Positions 1-11,913 are shown, counted from the stretch's first letter. The stretch: 64,000 bases of DNA from Paenibacillus lycopersici (GCF_010119935.1 NZ_CP048209.1:265001-329000), one strand, 5' to 3'. The notes: generated by a model not told the origin, from the letters alone. Numbers and translations are program-made.

Positions 1-1378
<1,378 letters not shown>

Positions 1379-1485
1379 ACATGCATGCTCTTCAGCTAAT
1401 GAAAGACCTTCGCAAAGGTTCGTATCCAGTTTTCAGGGTGTAAAGCTCTGAGTTACATCGCGCATTCCGATAAGGAAGACGCCCG

Positions 1486-1602
1486 TTTGGTGGCGATGGC
1501 GAAGGGGAACCACGCGTACCCATCCCGAACACGACCGTTAAGCCCTTCAGCGCCGATGGTACTTGGACCGCAGGGTCCTGGGAGAGTAGGACGTTGCCAA
1601 GC
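1486..1602 (+). rRNA. rrf: 5S ribosomal RNA
   Basis: The sequence has the 5S rRNA signature GAACACGACCGTTAAGCCC-type core near 1528-1550. The terminal halves TTTGGTGGCGATGGCG and GTTGCCAAGC pair to close the molecule. The length of about 117 nt is normal. It lies downstream of 23S on the same strand and is followed at once by a strong terminator. Confidence 0.96.
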
Positions 1603-1608
1603 ACGATG

Positions 1609-1637
1609 AACCGACTGCATGATTGCAGTCGGTTTTT
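1609..1637 (+). terminator. Rho-independent terminator of the rRNA operon
   Basis: An 11-bp stem (ACCGACTGCA with TGCAGTCGGT) closes a very short loop and is followed by TTTTTT. It lies immediately after 5S rRNA. Confidence 0.95.
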
Positions 1638-1728
1638 TGTTGTTTATTTCATCCATTGTTGGCGATAACTCCTTCACAACACTACCCATTCGAGAGAACA
1701 TACTACAGGTAATGCATGGTGATGGGAG

Positions 1729-3054
1729 TTGAGCATGAGGATGTTGAAGCGTCTACAAGGTGTCATGCTGGTCATGTCGGGCATCGTTGGCATTATGGGC
1801 TGCAGCGGCCAGATTCACAAGGGCCATGAAATGCTGCCGCCATTACCGTCACAGCCTTCGACTGAATCGTCGAAGTCTCTTCACATTCATCCGTTGAAGA
1901 CGCGCGAGGCTGCGCCTATAACGAAATTTCAATTCAAAGATGCGTCAAGCGGCGGAGCTTCCAGCCGCCCGGTTAGTCGAGAAACGCCTCATCAAGCCAT
2001 TGAAGGCGATTCCAAGCAGGCCATTGCAGGCCGGTCCTTCGCAGCCAAGCGAAAGCAGCCGGTCCGAGGCATCTATGTGTCCGGTTGGGTCGCGGGCAGT
2101 CCGCAGCGGCTTAACCGCTTGATTGCATTAATCGATCACACCGATCTGAACGCGATGGTGATCGATGTGAAGAACGACTACGGACAGCTCACGTACCGTT
2201 CAGCTCTGCCTGCCGTTAAGGCTATTGGTGCGGATCGCCATGTGGCAATCAATGATATTGCCGGTCTAATCCGCAAATTGAAGGCGAAAAACATCTATGT
2301 CATCGGCCGAATCGTAACGTTCAAGGATCCGCTTTACGCGAAGCAGTATCCGGCGATGGCGCTCCAGAAGAAGGCCGGCGGCGTATGGCGCGACGTGCAA
2401 GGGAAGGTGTGGCTCGATCCGTTCCAACGCCAGGTTCGGACATATAACGCTGCCATAGCGGAAGAAGTGGCAGCGATGGGATTCGACGAGATCCAATTCG
2501 ATTATGTGCGGTTTCCCGATAATGGAGGCAAGGTGGACCGGGAGGTTCAGTATCATGATCCGCAAGGGAAGACGAAGGCGCAAGTGATCGCTTCGTTCCT
2601 GAGCGGTGCACGCAAGCAGATTCATGCCCAAGGCGCCCGAGTCTCTGCGGATGTATTCGGACTTGTTACCTCTGCGACGAATGATATGGGGATCGGGCAG
2701 TCGTGGCGGCTGATTTCCGGATCGGTGGACGTCATTTCGCCGATGACGTATCCATCCCACTATTCATCGGGCATGTACGGCGTGAAGCAGCCGGATCTAA
2801 GCCCGTACGCCATTATCCATCAAGCGATGGAAGACGCCAACCGCCGGAACGCCCTTTTGCGGCAGAGCGGCAATGCGTCGACGGCGCAAATACGGCCATG
2901 GCTGCAAAGCTTTACGGCGAAGTGGGTACACCCTCATCAGACCTATGGAGCGGAACAGATAAACAAACAGGTGCAGGCTGCACGCGATCAGGGGATATAT
3001 GACTTTCTGCTGTGGAGCTCCAATTGCAGGTACGAATATCGTTCGTCGTCATGA
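1729..3054 (+). CDS. Secreted lipoprotein, putative glycoside hydrolase (DUF4015 type)
   Basis: The 441-aa protein starts with a basic, hydrophobic signal sequence ending in a lipobox (IMGC, Cys25), so it should be a membrane-anchored extracellular lipoprotein. After a Ser/Thr/Lys-rich linker, residues from about 113 onward form a TIM-barrel-like domain of the DUF4015 putative glycosyl hydrolase family: VRGIYVSGW at the start, VIDVKND, a strand with FDYVRFP and then SPMTYP. The FDYVRFP and SPMTYP segments are the family hallmarks and probably carry the acidic active-site residues. The substrate is not known; cell-wall or polysaccharide glycans are likely given the location. It stands alone between the rRNA operon and guaB. 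Confidence 0.82.
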   Translation: MSMRMLKRLQGVMLVMSGIVGIMGCSGQIHKGHEMLPPLPSQPSTESSKSLHIHPLKTREAAPITKFQFKDASSGGASSRPVSRETPHQAIEGDSKQAIAGRSFAAKRKQPVRGIYVSGWVAGSPQRLNRLIALIDHTDLNAMVIDVKNDYGQLTYRSALPAVKAIGADRHVAINDIAGLIRKLKAKNIYVIGRIVTFKDPLYAKQYPAMALQKKAGGVWRDVQGKVWLDPFQRQVRTYNAAIAEEVAAMGFDEIQFDYVRFPDNGGKVDREVQYHDPQGKTKAQVIASFLSGARKQIHAQGARVSADVFGLVTSATNDMGIGQSWRLISGSVDVISPMTYPSHYSSGMYGVKQPDLSPYAIIHQAMEDANRRNALLRQSGNASTAQIRPWLQSFTAKWVHPHQTYGAEQINKQVQAARDQGIYDFLLWSSNCRYEYRSSS

Positions 3055-4650
<1,596 letters not shown>

Positions 4651-4681
4651 GCTTCGGCTTTCATAGGACATAAGTCGCAAC

Positions 4682-4727
4682 AAGGCAGGAAGATGGTGGA
4701 TTTCGCCGCTTTCCTGCCTTTCTTTTT
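4682..4727 (+). terminator. Rho-independent terminator after guaB
   Basis: The stem AAGGCAGGAA pairs with TTCCTGCCTT around a 20-nt loop and is followed by TCTTTTT. Confidence 0.88.
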
Positions 4728-4801
4728 ATATATATGGCTCGCTTTGTGTTACAATACTAGAGTGATTTTATGATATTCATGATAGAAGAGGAGAGAAGAC
4801 G

Positions 4802-6085
4802 TTGAAACGAAAGAAGGGACGGGTACTCTTTGTACCGACCATTTGCGCGACAGTTATTGCCATGATGCTTACGACGAATATTGGAACGCGTGCCGCGTAC
4901 GCAGACAAAGTGGAAGTCACGCCCAACCCGCTTGGCGTAGAGGCTCGTTCAGCGATTCTCATAGATGCCGACTCGGGACAGGTACTGTACGCGGTTAATG
5001 CAGAGAAAGCCTTCCCGCCGGCAAGCATGACGAAATTGATGACGGAATACCTGGTGCTGGAAGAGATCTCCTCAGGCCGCTTGAGCCTGACGGATATGGT
5101 GACGGCGACGAAAGAAGCGGCTTCCATTCCGCCGGACGGCTCCCAAATCTATTTGGCCGAAGGCGACCAGCATACGGTGAAGGATTTATATATGGCGATG
5201 GCCGTTCAATCGGCGAACGATGCTACGATCGCTCTTGCCGACCGCATTGGCGGCACCGAGCAAGGCTTCGTCGAGAAGATGAACGAGACGGCGCAGGCGC
5301 TCGGACTGAAAACGGCGCATTTCACGAGCGCGACGGGTCTTGCGGATACGACGGTCATCTCGGCAAGCGACTTGGCCAAGTTCGCAAGCATCCTCATTAA
5401 GAAGCATCCGGAATTCCTGGACTTCGCCAAGACGCCGAGCTACATGTTCCGTCAGAAGGACAAGATGACCAACCTGAACTGGATGCTCGAAACGAACAAA
5501 TCGATTCCGAACTTCAAACAATATGCGTATCCGGGCGTGGATGGCATGAAAACCGGCTATATCGGCGCTGCGGGCTACTGCTTCACGGGGACGGCGAAGC
5601 GCGGCGATCTGCGTCTGATCTCCGTCGTGATGGATACCGCTTCGAAATCGGCCCGTTTCATTCAAACGGCCAAGCTGTTCGACTACGGATTCGATAATTT
5701 CGAGAAAAAGACGCTCGTTGCGCCGAAATCGGTTGTAGAAACGAACAAGACGGTCAAAATAAAGAAGGGCGTTTCGAAAGAAGTGCCGATTATGACAGCA
5801 ACCGACGTAACGCTTCTGGTGAAGAAGAACAGCACGCCTAACGTAACGGTCAGCGAAGTGAAGCTGAAGGACGACGGCAAGCTGGTGGCTCCGATCGCAA
5901 GCGGCACGGTTGTCGGTACGGCGACGTATGCCTACAAGGATCCGGATACCGGTCAGACGCTGGAGAAAACGGTTAATCTGGTCACGTCCGAGGATGTGAA
6001 GAAGGCCAGCTGGTGGCGCTTGATGTTCCGCGGCTTGGGCGGCTTTATTTCCGGATTGTTCAAAGGCATCATGGATTTGTTTTAA
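4802..6085 (+). CDS. dacA: D-alanyl-D-alanine carboxypeptidase (penicillin-binding protein 5 type)
   Basis: It removes the terminal D-Ala from peptidoglycan pentapeptides at the outer face of the membrane and so limits cross-linking. The 427-aa protein starts at TTG behind AGAGGAGAGAAG. A signal peptide ends near AAYA|D (residue 34). The serine-peptidase motifs are SMTK (Ser75, Lys78), SAN (137-139) and KTG (250-252). Residues from about 295 form the beta-rich PBP5 C-terminal domain, followed by an amphipathic tail WWRLMFRGLGGF... that anchors it to the membrane. Neighbours guaB and pdxST are in the usual Bacillales order, although dacA appears to be transcribed separately from guaB. Confidence 0.96.
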   Translation: MKRKKGRVLFVPTICATVIAMMLTTNIGTRAAYADKVEVTPNPLGVEARSAILIDADSGQVLYAVNAEKAFPPASMTKLMTEYLVLEEISSGRLSLTDMVTATKEAASIPPDGSQIYLAEGDQHTVKDLYMAMAVQSANDATIALADRIGGTEQGFVEKMNETAQALGLKTAHFTSATGLADTTVISASDLAKFASILIKKHPEFLDFAKTPSYMFRQKDKMTNLNWMLETNKSIPNFKQYAYPGVDGMKTGYIGAAGYCFTGTAKRGDLRLISVVMDTASKSARFIQTAKLFDYGFDNFEKKTLVAPKSVVETNKTVKIKKGVSKEVPIMTATDVTLLVKKNSTPNVTVSEVKLKDDGKLVAPIASGTVVGTATYAYKDPDTGQTLEKTVNLVTSEDVKKASWWRLMFRGLGGFISGLFKGIMDLF

Positions 6086-6131
6086 GCCGTCGTGATGCGG
6101 TATAGGCAACCGTTTTAGTATGATTTCATGG

Positions 6132-6160
6132 TTGTCGATTGGGCGCGGATGCTGTAAAAT
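6132..6160 (+). promoter_or_regulatory. Sigma-A promoter of pdxST
   Basis: TTGTCG (6132-6137) is separated by 17 bp from TAAAAT (6155-6160). It leaves a leader of about 125 nt before pdxS in which I see no recognisable riboswitch. Confidence 0.6.
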
Positions 6161-6289
6161 TAATGGTTAGAGCTAGTCCGGATCTCGGAGGTAAGCATAA
6201 ATCGACGCGTATGCTTGCGGAGGGCGTGTTCGCTCGCGGAAGCCCTTCATCAAGGCGAAGCATCGCAATAACTTTTAGGAGGATTCACC

Positions 6290-7171
6290 ATGGAAACAGG
6301 AACTTCGCGCGTAAAACGCGGTATGGCTGAAATGCAAAAAGGCGGCGTCATCATGGACGTTATGAACGCCGAGCAAGCTAAGGTAGCCGAAGCGGCAGGC
6401 GCAACGGCCGTTATGGCGCTCGAGCGCGTACCGTCCGACATTCGCGCTGCCGGCGGCGTAGCCCGCATGGCCGATCCGACGATTCTTGAGGAAGTCATGA
6501 AGGTCGTATCGATCCCGGTTATGGCGAAAGCGCGTATCGGCCACTATGTAGAGGCTCGCGTGCTGGAAGCGCTTGGCGCGGACTACATCGACGAGAGCGA
6601 AGTGCTCACGCCTGCCGACGAAGTGTTCCATATCTCGAAGCGCGAGTTCACGGTTCCGTTCGTGTGCGGCGCGAAGGACCTGGGCGAGGCGCTCCGCCGG
6701 ATCCAAGAAGGCGCTGCGATGCTCCGTACGAAAGGCGAGCCGGGAACGGGCAACATCGTTGAAGCCGTTCGCCATATGCGTCTGATTACGGGCCAAATCC
6801 GTAAAGTGCAAAACCTGTCCAAGGACGAGCTGTACCATGAAGCGAAGACCCTTGGCGTACCGTACGAGCTGCTGCTCGACGTACATGAAACAGGCAAGCT
6901 GCCTGTCGTGAACTTCGCTGCCGGCGGCGTAGCAACGCCATCGGACGCCGCGCTCATGATGCACCTGGGCGCTGACGGCGTGTTCGTAGGCTCGGGTATT
7001 TTCAAATCCGATAGCCCGGAGAAATTCGCTCGCGCGATCGTCGAAGCGACGACGCATTACACGGACTACAAGCTGATCGCGGAAGTGTCCAAGAACTTGG
7101 GCACGCCGATGAAAGGCATTGAAATTTCGAAACTGCAGTCTTCCGAACGCATGCAGGACCGCGGTCTGTAA
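6290..7171 (+). CDS. pdxS: Pyridoxal 5'-phosphate synthase, synthase subunit
   Basis: It builds PLP from ribose 5-phosphate, glyceraldehyde 3-phosphate and ammonia delivered by PdxT (the DXP-independent vitamin B6 route). The 293-aa length and the opening [17 protein letters not shown] are diagnostic. The Schiff-base lysine is expected at Lys80 in VMAKARIGH. The phosphate-binding stretch GTGN and the C-terminal [14 protein letters not shown] are intact. The start follows TAGGAGGATTCACC. pdxT follows after 25 bp, so the two subunits of the 12+12 complex are co-expressed. Confidence 0.98.
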   Translation: METGTSRVKRGMAEMQKGGVIMDVMNAEQAKVAEAAGATAVMALERVPSDIRAAGGVARMADPTILEEVMKVVSIPVMAKARIGHYVEARVLEALGADYIDESEVLTPADEVFHISKREFTVPFVCGAKDLGEALRRIQEGAAMLRTKGEPGTGNIVEAVRHMRLITGQIRKVQNLSKDELYHEAKTLGVPYELLLDVHETGKLPVVNFAAGGVATPSDAALMMHLGADGVFVGSGIFKSDSPEKFARAIVEATTHYTDYKLIAEVSKNLGTPMKGIEISKLQSSERMQDRGL

Positions 7172-7196
7172 GATCATCCAAGAAGGCGGTAAAGCG

Positions 7197-7781
7197 ATGA
7201 AGATTGGCGTATTGGCGCTGCAAGGCGCCGTTGCTGAACATATTAGGAGCATTGAAGCGGCAGGCGGCGAAGGCGTTGCCGTCAAGCGAACCGAGGAGCT
7301 GCAGGACCTCGACGGGCTGATCATTCCCGGCGGCGAGAGCACGACGATCGGCAAGCTGATGCGCAAGTACGGCTTTATCGAAGCGATTCGCGCGTTCTCG
7401 GAGCAGGGCAAGCCGATCTTCGGCACCTGCGCCGGGCTGATCGTCCTGGCCGAGCGGATTGAAGGTCAGGAGGAAGCGCATTTGCGGCTGATGGACATGA
7501 CCGTTGCCCGCAATGCCTTCGGCCGTCAACGCGAAAGCTTCGAGACGGATCTGCCCGTTAAAGGCATCGATGAACCGGTACGCGCGGTATTCATTCGTGC
7601 GCCGCTGATTACGGAGGTGTCGCCGAGCATCGACGTGCTGTCGACTTACAACGGCGAAATCGTGACCGCGCGGCAGGGCCATCTGCTGGCCTCGTCGTAC
7701 CATCCCGAGCTGACGGACGATTATCGTCTGCATGCGTATTTCCTGGACATGGCGAAAGAAGCCGCTGCGGCAAAAGAATAA
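7197..7781 (+). CDS. pdxT: Pyridoxal 5'-phosphate synthase, glutaminase subunit
   Basis: This is the class I glutaminase that hydrolyses glutamine and channels ammonia to PdxS. The 194-aa protein begins MKIGVLALQG at 7197, behind AGAAGGCGG. The nucleophile Cys78 lies in FGTCAGL, and His169 and Glu171 in SYHPEL complete the triad. The oxyanion-hole segment PGGEST is at 44-49. A longer in-frame start inside pdxS is not needed. A terminator follows directly, closing the pdxST operon. Confidence 0.97.
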   Translation: MKIGVLALQGAVAEHIRSIEAAGGEGVAVKRTEELQDLDGLIIPGGESTTIGKLMRKYGFIEAIRAFSEQGKPIFGTCAGLIVLAERIEGQEEAHLRLMDMTVARNAFGRQRESFETDLPVKGIDEPVRAVFIRAPLITEVSPSIDVLSTYNGEIVTARQGHLLASSYHPELTDDYRLHAYFLDMAKEAAAAKE

Positions 7782-7789
7782 AGGCTGAA

Positions 7790-7812
7790 GACTGCGGGAG
7801 CGCAGTCTTTTT
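7790..7812 (+). terminator. Rho-independent terminator after pdxT
   Basis: GACTGCG and CGCAGTC form a 7-bp stem with a GGAG loop, followed by TTTTT. Confidence 0.85.
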
Positions 7813-7954
7813 GCCGTAATGGCCGCTTTCCGGATTAGGCTGCCGCTTGCCGCCCCGATAGCCGGGTGGGTTTCAGCAGGGAGACGGTTTGGAGGGCCCG
7901 CCATGTTGGAAACAATGATACTAGATAAAGATGAGTCGAGAGGGGACTATAATC

Positions 7955-9235
7955 GTGCTTGACGTAAAACTGCTACGGAATGATTTTGCCAAGGTGGAGC
8001 AGGCGCTCGTAAACCGGGGGAAGCCGCTTGATCTGATTGCCAACTTCCCAGCGCTGGACGGCAAATGGCGCGATATGCTGCAGGAGACGGAGCAGCTGAA
8101 GAATCGTCGTAACGTCGTCTCCCAAGAAGTCGCGAAGCTGAAAAAAAGCGGCGGTGATGCGGAAGCGCTGATCGTCGAAATGCGCGAGGTAGGCGACCGG
8201 ATCAAAGTGTTGGACGAAGCAATCCGCGCGGTGGAAGCGGAGACCGCCGAATTGATGCTGGCGATCCCGAACGTGCCGCATGAGAGCGTGCCGGTCGGCG
8301 CATCCGAGGAAGATAATGTGGAAATTCGTCGCCACGGCGAGGTGCCGGCGTTTGCGTTCGAGCCGAAGGCTCATTATGAGCTGGCGCAGGATCTGGGCAT
8401 TCTCGATTTCGAACGCGCAGCGAAGGTAACGGGCTCGCGCTTCGTATTCTACCGCGGTCTCGGTGCCCGTCTGGAGCGCGCGCTCATTAACTTCATGATG
8501 GATTTACATAGCGATCAGCATGGCTACGATGAAGTGCTTCCGCCGTATATCGTTAACCGCGACAGCCTGATCGGAACGGGGCAGCTGCCGAAGTTCGAGG
8601 AGGATCTGTTCAAAGTGGCGGGTACGGAGTACTACCTGATTCCGACGGCCGAAGTGCCGGTTACGAACATCCATCGGGAGGATATTCTATCCGCCGAGGA
8701 GCTGCCGAAGAATTTCGTGGCTTACAGCGCGTGCTTCCGCTCGGAAGCCGGTTCGGCCGGCCGCGACACGCGGGGGCTGATCCGCCAGCATCAATTCAAC
8801 AAGGTTGAGCTGGTCAAGCTGGTGAAGCCGGAGGAATCGTATGCGGAGCTGGAGAAGCTGACGGCGAACGCGGAGAAGGTGCTGCAGCTGCTGGGCCTTC
8901 CCTACCGCGTACTGACGCTTTGCACGGGCGATATGGGCTTTACGTCGGCCAAGACATACGATCTGGAGGTCTGGATCCCAAGCGGCGGGTCGTACCGCGA
9001 AATTTCGTCCTGCTCGAATTTCGAGGATTTCCAGGCACGCCGCGCCAATATCAAATTCCGTCCGGAAGCGAAAGGAAAGCCGGAATTCGTGCATACGCTG
9101 AACGGCTCGGGTCTGGCTGTCGGCCGCACGGTCGCTGCGATCTTGGAGAATTTCCAACAGGCGGACGGGACGGTCGTCGTGCCGGAAGTGCTGCGTCCGT
9201 ACATGGGCGGTATCGAAGTCATCGGCTTCCGGTAG
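7955..9235 (+). CDS. serS: Seryl-tRNA synthetase
   Basis: It charges tRNA-Ser (and tRNA-Sec where present) with serine in the cytosol. From GTG at 7955, preceded by GAGAGGGGAC, the product has 426 aa and begins [11 protein letters not shown], matching the family N-terminus. An ATG eight codons upstream has no ribosome binding site. Residues 1-105 form the coiled-coil tRNA-binding arm. Class II motif 2 is [20 protein letters not shown], and motif 3 contains [16 protein letters not shown]. tRNA-Ser lies 100 bp downstream. I see no T-box in the 118-bp upstream gap. Confidence 0.97.
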   Translation: MLDVKLLRNDFAKVEQALVNRGKPLDLIANFPALDGKWRDMLQETEQLKNRRNVVSQEVAKLKKSGGDAEALIVEMREVGDRIKVLDEAIRAVEAETAELMLAIPNVPHESVPVGASEEDNVEIRRHGEVPAFAFEPKAHYELAQDLGILDFERAAKVTGSRFVFYRGLGARLERALINFMMDLHSDQHGYDEVLPPYIVNRDSLIGTGQLPKFEEDLFKVAGTEYYLIPTAEVPVTNIHREDILSAEELPKNFVAYSACFRSEAGSAGRDTRGLIRQHQFNKVELVKLVKPEESYAELEKLTANAEKVLQLLGLPYRVLTLCTGDMGFTSAKTYDLEVWIPSGGSYREISSCSNFEDFQARRANIKFRPEAKGKPEFVHTLNGSGLAVGRTVAAILENFQQADGTVVVPEVLRPYMGGIEVIGFR

Positions 9236-9267
9236 GCTGCTCGAATGTCGGGTTGTTGATTTTCGAG

Positions 9268-9297
9268 TTGCTTAATCAATTTGGCCTATGGTACAAT
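9268..9297 (+). promoter_or_regulatory. Promoter of tRNA-Ser
   Basis: TTGCTT (9268-9273) and TACAAT (9292-9297) are spaced by 18 bp and end 36 bp before the mature tRNA. Confidence 0.65.
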
Positions 9298-9333
9298 ACC
9301 TCCTGTGACCTTGCAACAGGTCGAATTATGGAT

Positions 9334-9422
9334 GGAGAGATACCGAAGCGGTCATAACGGGGCGGTCTTGAAAACCGTTAGGGTGCAAGCCCACGTGGGT
9401 TCGAATCCCACTCTCTCCGCCA
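9334..9422 (+). tRNA. tRNA-Ser (anticodon TGA)
   Basis: The acceptor arm GGAGAGA (9334-9340) pairs with TCTCTCC (9412-9418), followed by the discriminator G and an encoded CCA. The anticodon loop reads CTTGAAA with anticodon TGA, reading UCA and related serine codons. The long variable arm and the 89-nt size are typical of tRNA-Ser. The TTCGAAT T-loop is present. Its place directly after serS is conserved in Bacillales. Confidence 0.96.
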
Positions 9423-9441
9423 CCTCTATACGGACACGCAC

Positions 9442-9478
9442 AGCGCTCTTGCGAATGGAATTCGCAGGAGCGCTTTTT
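9442..9478 (+). terminator. Rho-independent terminator after tRNA-Ser
   Basis: AGCGCTCTTGCGAAT pairs with ATTCGCAGGAGCGCT (one mismatch) around a short loop and runs into TTTTT. Confidence 0.88.
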
Positions 9479-9604
9479 GGTATGTCGTTACCGGGCGGCT
9501 CGCGCGCTGTGAAACCGCTGATTTATGCAGTTCTTGCATCGTTCCCGGACCGCATAAAAAGGGCGCCGAAACCGCATATTATCCGCATGGAGGTGGTGAG
9601 TCAA

Positions 9605-9952
9605 ATGAGTAAACGCGACGAATTGTCCATCAATCAGCAGGAATTGACCGCGGCCTGGCAGCGTACGCTGCCGGACACCATGCAGAAGGCGGACCGTGCC
9701 GAAGTCATGGCCGACGAAGCCGACCCTAAAGCGCTGCGCGTGACGATTCATACGGCGGGGCATCAGATGTACAGCTTTGACTTTAAAGTGACGTATGTCG
9801 ACAGCCGCGAAATCCAAACGACGCTTGTCGATGTGGAGAAGGACGGCAAGTCGATCGACGAACGTACCGATATCATTCAGCAGCTGGTGGAAGATTATAC
9901 GCGTCACATCCATGAATGTGCGCAGGCGCTGCATGAACTGACGCATGCCTAG
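9605..9952 (+). CDS. Hypothetical protein of 115 aa
   Basis: I do not recognise the family. The start at 9605 follows GGAGGTGGTGAG with good spacing, and 115 charged residues follow without signal peptide or membrane segment. The middle (about residues 45-85) looks like a beta sheet (LRVTIHTAGHQMYSFDFKVTYVD), followed by a C-terminal helix rich in His and Glu. It may be a small cytosolic or spore protein. The 42-bp repeat array begins 10 bp after its stop codon, so the array could modify expression or mRNA stability of this gene. Confidence 0.7.
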   Translation: MSKRDELSINQQELTAAWQRTLPDTMQKADRAEVMADEADPKALRVTIHTAGHQMYSFDFKVTYVDSREIQTTLVDVEKDGKSIDERTDIIQQLVEDYTRHIHECAQALHELTHA

Positions 9953-9962
9953 ATTGGCCGAG

Positions 9963-10340
9963 CCCTGGTCGTCAGCTGCGCTGACTGCTCGGATATGCAA
10001 CCAACCCTGGTCGTCAGCTGCGCTGACTGCTCGGATATGCAACCAACCCTGGTCGTCAGCTGCGCTGACTGCTCGGATATGCAACCAACCCTGGTCGTCA
10101 GCTGCGCTGACTGCTCGGATATGCAACCAACCCTGGTCGTCAGCTGCGCTGACTGCTCGGGTATGCAACCAACCCTGGTCGTCAGCTGCGCTGACTGCTC
10201 GGGTATGCAACCAACCCTGGTCGTCAGCTGCGCTGACTGCTCGGGTATGCAACCAACCCTGGTCGTCGGCTGCGCTGACTGCTCGGGTATGCAACCAACC
10301 CTGGTCGTCAGCTGCGCTGACTGCTCGGGTATGCAACCTA
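9963..10340 (+). repeat. Tandem array of nine 42-bp repeats
   Basis: Nine head-to-tail units start at 9963, 10005, 10047, 10089, 10131, 10173, 10215, 10257 and 10299. The unit begins CCCTGGTCGTCAGCTGCGCT and ends with GCAACCAA. Units 1-4 have GGATATG, units 5-9 have GGGTATG, unit 8 has one extra A-to-G change and the last unit is altered in its final bases. Each unit contains the hairpin GTCAGC-TGC-GCTGAC. Because 42 is divisible by three, at least two frames on each strand stay open through the array, but the resulting 14-residue repeats have no ribosome binding site of their own and I treat the array as non-coding. It is not a CRISPR array because there are no unique spacers. Confidence 0.95.
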
Positions 10341-10369
10341 CCTCTAGCCTGGACAGGAGCGTGCGAAGC

Positions 10370-10546
10370 GTGACGAAAGCAAAAGGAACCGCCGATAAGA
10401 ATCTAAGCAACGTCGTCGAGGACCTGGATCAAAATCCGGTGAACAGCCACCATGCGCAGCAGCTGCAGCAGGATACGAATGACCGCCGTCATCAGGATCA
10501 GCTGAACCATGACGAACCATCCGATCTGTTCCACTCCCGCAGTTAA
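10370..10546 (+). CDS. Small protein of 58 aa, unknown function
   Basis: GTG at 10370 is preceded by AGGAGC at 9-bp spacing, and the 58-residue product is very hydrophilic, rich in Gln, Asn, His and Asp (for example HHAQQLQQDTNDRRHQDQ). The frame continues upstream through the 42-bp repeats without a stop, but the repeat part has no start signal, so I place the start here. It lies 24 bp before an SspP-like spore protein gene and may be a spore-core protein by context. I do not recognise a family. Confidence 0.6.
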   Translation: MTKAKGTADKNLSNVVEDLDQNPVNSHHAQQLQQDTNDRRHQDQLNHDEPSDLFHSRS

Positions 10547-10570
10547 CGAAGCCGAAGGAGATGAACGCTA

Positions 10571-10723
10571 ATGGGTAAGCCGAAAGCCGTGCCGGTGCAA
10601 AATCCGTTCGAAGGCGACGGGCAGCAAGCCAAGTCCCGTTCCGCGCAGCCGCAGGAGCCGCTGTCGGGTTCGAAGAAGACGAAGCAAGCGAATCACGTCA
10701 GCCATCATAATCCGCAAGGCTGA
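10571..10723 (+). CDS. sspP: Small acid-soluble spore protein, SspP type
   Basis: This is a 50-aa protein starting at ATG 10571, with AAGGAG ten bases upstream. The C-terminal half contains PLSGSKKTKQANHVSHHN, which closely resembles the conserved PLSGSKK segment and His/Asn-rich tail of Bacillus SspP (CotL). SspP proteins are minor spore-core proteins made under SigG; their precise role is unknown. No SigG promoter is evident because it is probably co-transcribed with the 58-aa gene upstream. It is below normal gene-finder cut-offs. The assignment rests on one motif, hence moderate confidence. Confidence 0.72.
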   Translation: MGKPKAVPVQNPFEGDGQQAKSRSAQPQEPLSGSKKTKQANHVSHHNPQG

Positions 10724-10743
10724 AGCCATTATTCCTACATGTG

Positions 10744-10784
10744 GCCCGCTGCCGCCGAACGTCCCCGGCGCAGCGGGCTTTTTT
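10744..10784 (+). terminator. Rho-independent terminator after sspP-like gene
   Basis: GCCCGCTGC pairs with GCAGCGGGC, followed by TTTTTT. Confidence 0.92.
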
Positions 10785-10866
10785 AGTGTGTGCCCGGATT
10801 GGTCCTTTCGGGTCCTTGCCGGATTAGGTAAAATGAGAGGAGGTACAAGGAGAGGGGACGCAGCGG

Positions 10867-11889
10867 ATGACAAGGTGGAAACGCGGCACGCTTGTGCTGC
10901 TCATCGCGACAATGGCGGCGGCTGCGGGCTGCAGCTCATCGAGCTCGCCGAAGGAAGCCTTAACGGACGCCATTATGAAGACCAGCCAAGCGAGCGCATA
11001 CACATACCAGGGTACACTCACAATTAACGATATCCAGCTGCCGCGGGCGGCGGGAACCGTCTCGAACCAGAACGCGATGCTGATGATGGCGCTCCCGATC
11101 TTGTTGAAAGGAGCGGTGATCAAGGTCCATGGCACAGTCCAGCAGGATCCTGCGCGCACCGACATGGTGCTGGACGTTACGCTCGGCACAGGCGACGCCA
11201 AGCTGACGCTGAACATACCGGTCATTGTAACGGCCGAGCGTATCTATGTGAAGGTACCGCAGATACCGGGCATGCCGATTCCCGACACGATTGCCGGCCG
11301 GTTCGTCGCCATCGATGCGAAGAAGCTGGCGGCAGAACAGGGTGGGGCGAATCCGTTGGACGGCGGCGCTCCGAAGCTGGGGACCGAAGCATTCGCAGCT
11401 ATTGCAGGCAGTCTGGATGCGAACACGTACTTCAGTGAGCCGGACGCCTCCGAGGTGCATGATGCGCCATCCGGGTATAAGCCCGATCGTTATGTGCGCG
11501 TCGCCATTGACGGCCAGCATGCGGATGCGGCGCTTAGCGCCATTGCCGGCAAGGCGATTCCGCAGGTACTCGACCTGTTGCTCCGGAATGAGGCGGTCCT
11601 TGGCTCATTCGGGCTGAGCAAGGAGAAGCTTGAGGCCGCGAAGAAGGAACTGACGGCGGAAACCGTAAAACAGCGGTATACGATCCGGAAGGCCGAGCTG
11701 ACCGCGGGCTTAATCGATGGTTACCTCACATCCGAGACGGGCGATGTACAAGTGGAGGCGACCGATAGTGCTGGGGGGATGAAACTGGATATGCATGTTC
11801 AACTCTACCAAGAGAATTTGAATAAGGAAGTTGATTTTGAGTTTGAGCTGCCGAAAGATGCCGTGCCCGTCGATTCTCTGGCGCCGTGA
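10867..11889 (+). CDS. Lipoprotein of unknown function (340 aa)
   Basis: The signal sequence ends in the lipobox AAAGC (Cys21), so the mature protein should be anchored to the outside of the membrane. The remainder resembles lipoproteins with a LolA/LppX-like half-barrel fold: an early segment KTSQASAYTYQGTLTI, alternating beta strands, and a C-terminal repetition of the same pattern. This fold suggests binding of a hydrophobic ligand or lipid. That is an inference from pattern only. The start follows GGAGAGGGGACGC. It is transcribed alone and ends at a very strong terminator shared with the convergent SLH gene. Confidence 0.75.
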   Translation: MTRWKRGTLVLLIATMAAAAGCSSSSSPKEALTDAIMKTSQASAYTYQGTLTINDIQLPRAAGTVSNQNAMLMMALPILLKGAVIKVHGTVQQDPARTDMVLDVTLGTGDAKLTLNIPVIVTAERIYVKVPQIPGMPIPDTIAGRFVAIDAKKLAAEQGGANPLDGGAPKLGTEAFAAIAGSLDANTYFSEPDASEVHDAPSGYKPDRYVRVAIDGQHADAALSAIAGKAIPQVLDLLLRNEAVLGSFGLSKEKLEAAKKELTAETVKQRYTIRKAELTAGLIDGYLTSETGDVQVEATDSAGGMKLDMHVQLYQENLNKEVDFEFELPKDAVPVDSLAP

Positions 11890-11913
11890 TCCCGGCTCAT
11901 GTTCACCCGCCGT

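Noticed and set aside
7813..7954. Serine T-box leader before serS
   Set aside because: A GGGTGG stretch is present, but there is no full T-box motif, no antiterminator/terminator pair and too little space.
9963..10340. CRISPR array
   Set aside because: The repeats are contiguous with no unique spacers and no cas genes are near.
9488..10546. Long open frames through the 42-bp repeats on both strands (up to 282 codons) as repetitive proteins
   Set aside because: They are open only because the unit length is a multiple of three and lacks stops in several frames; no ribosome binding site precedes the repeat part in any of them.
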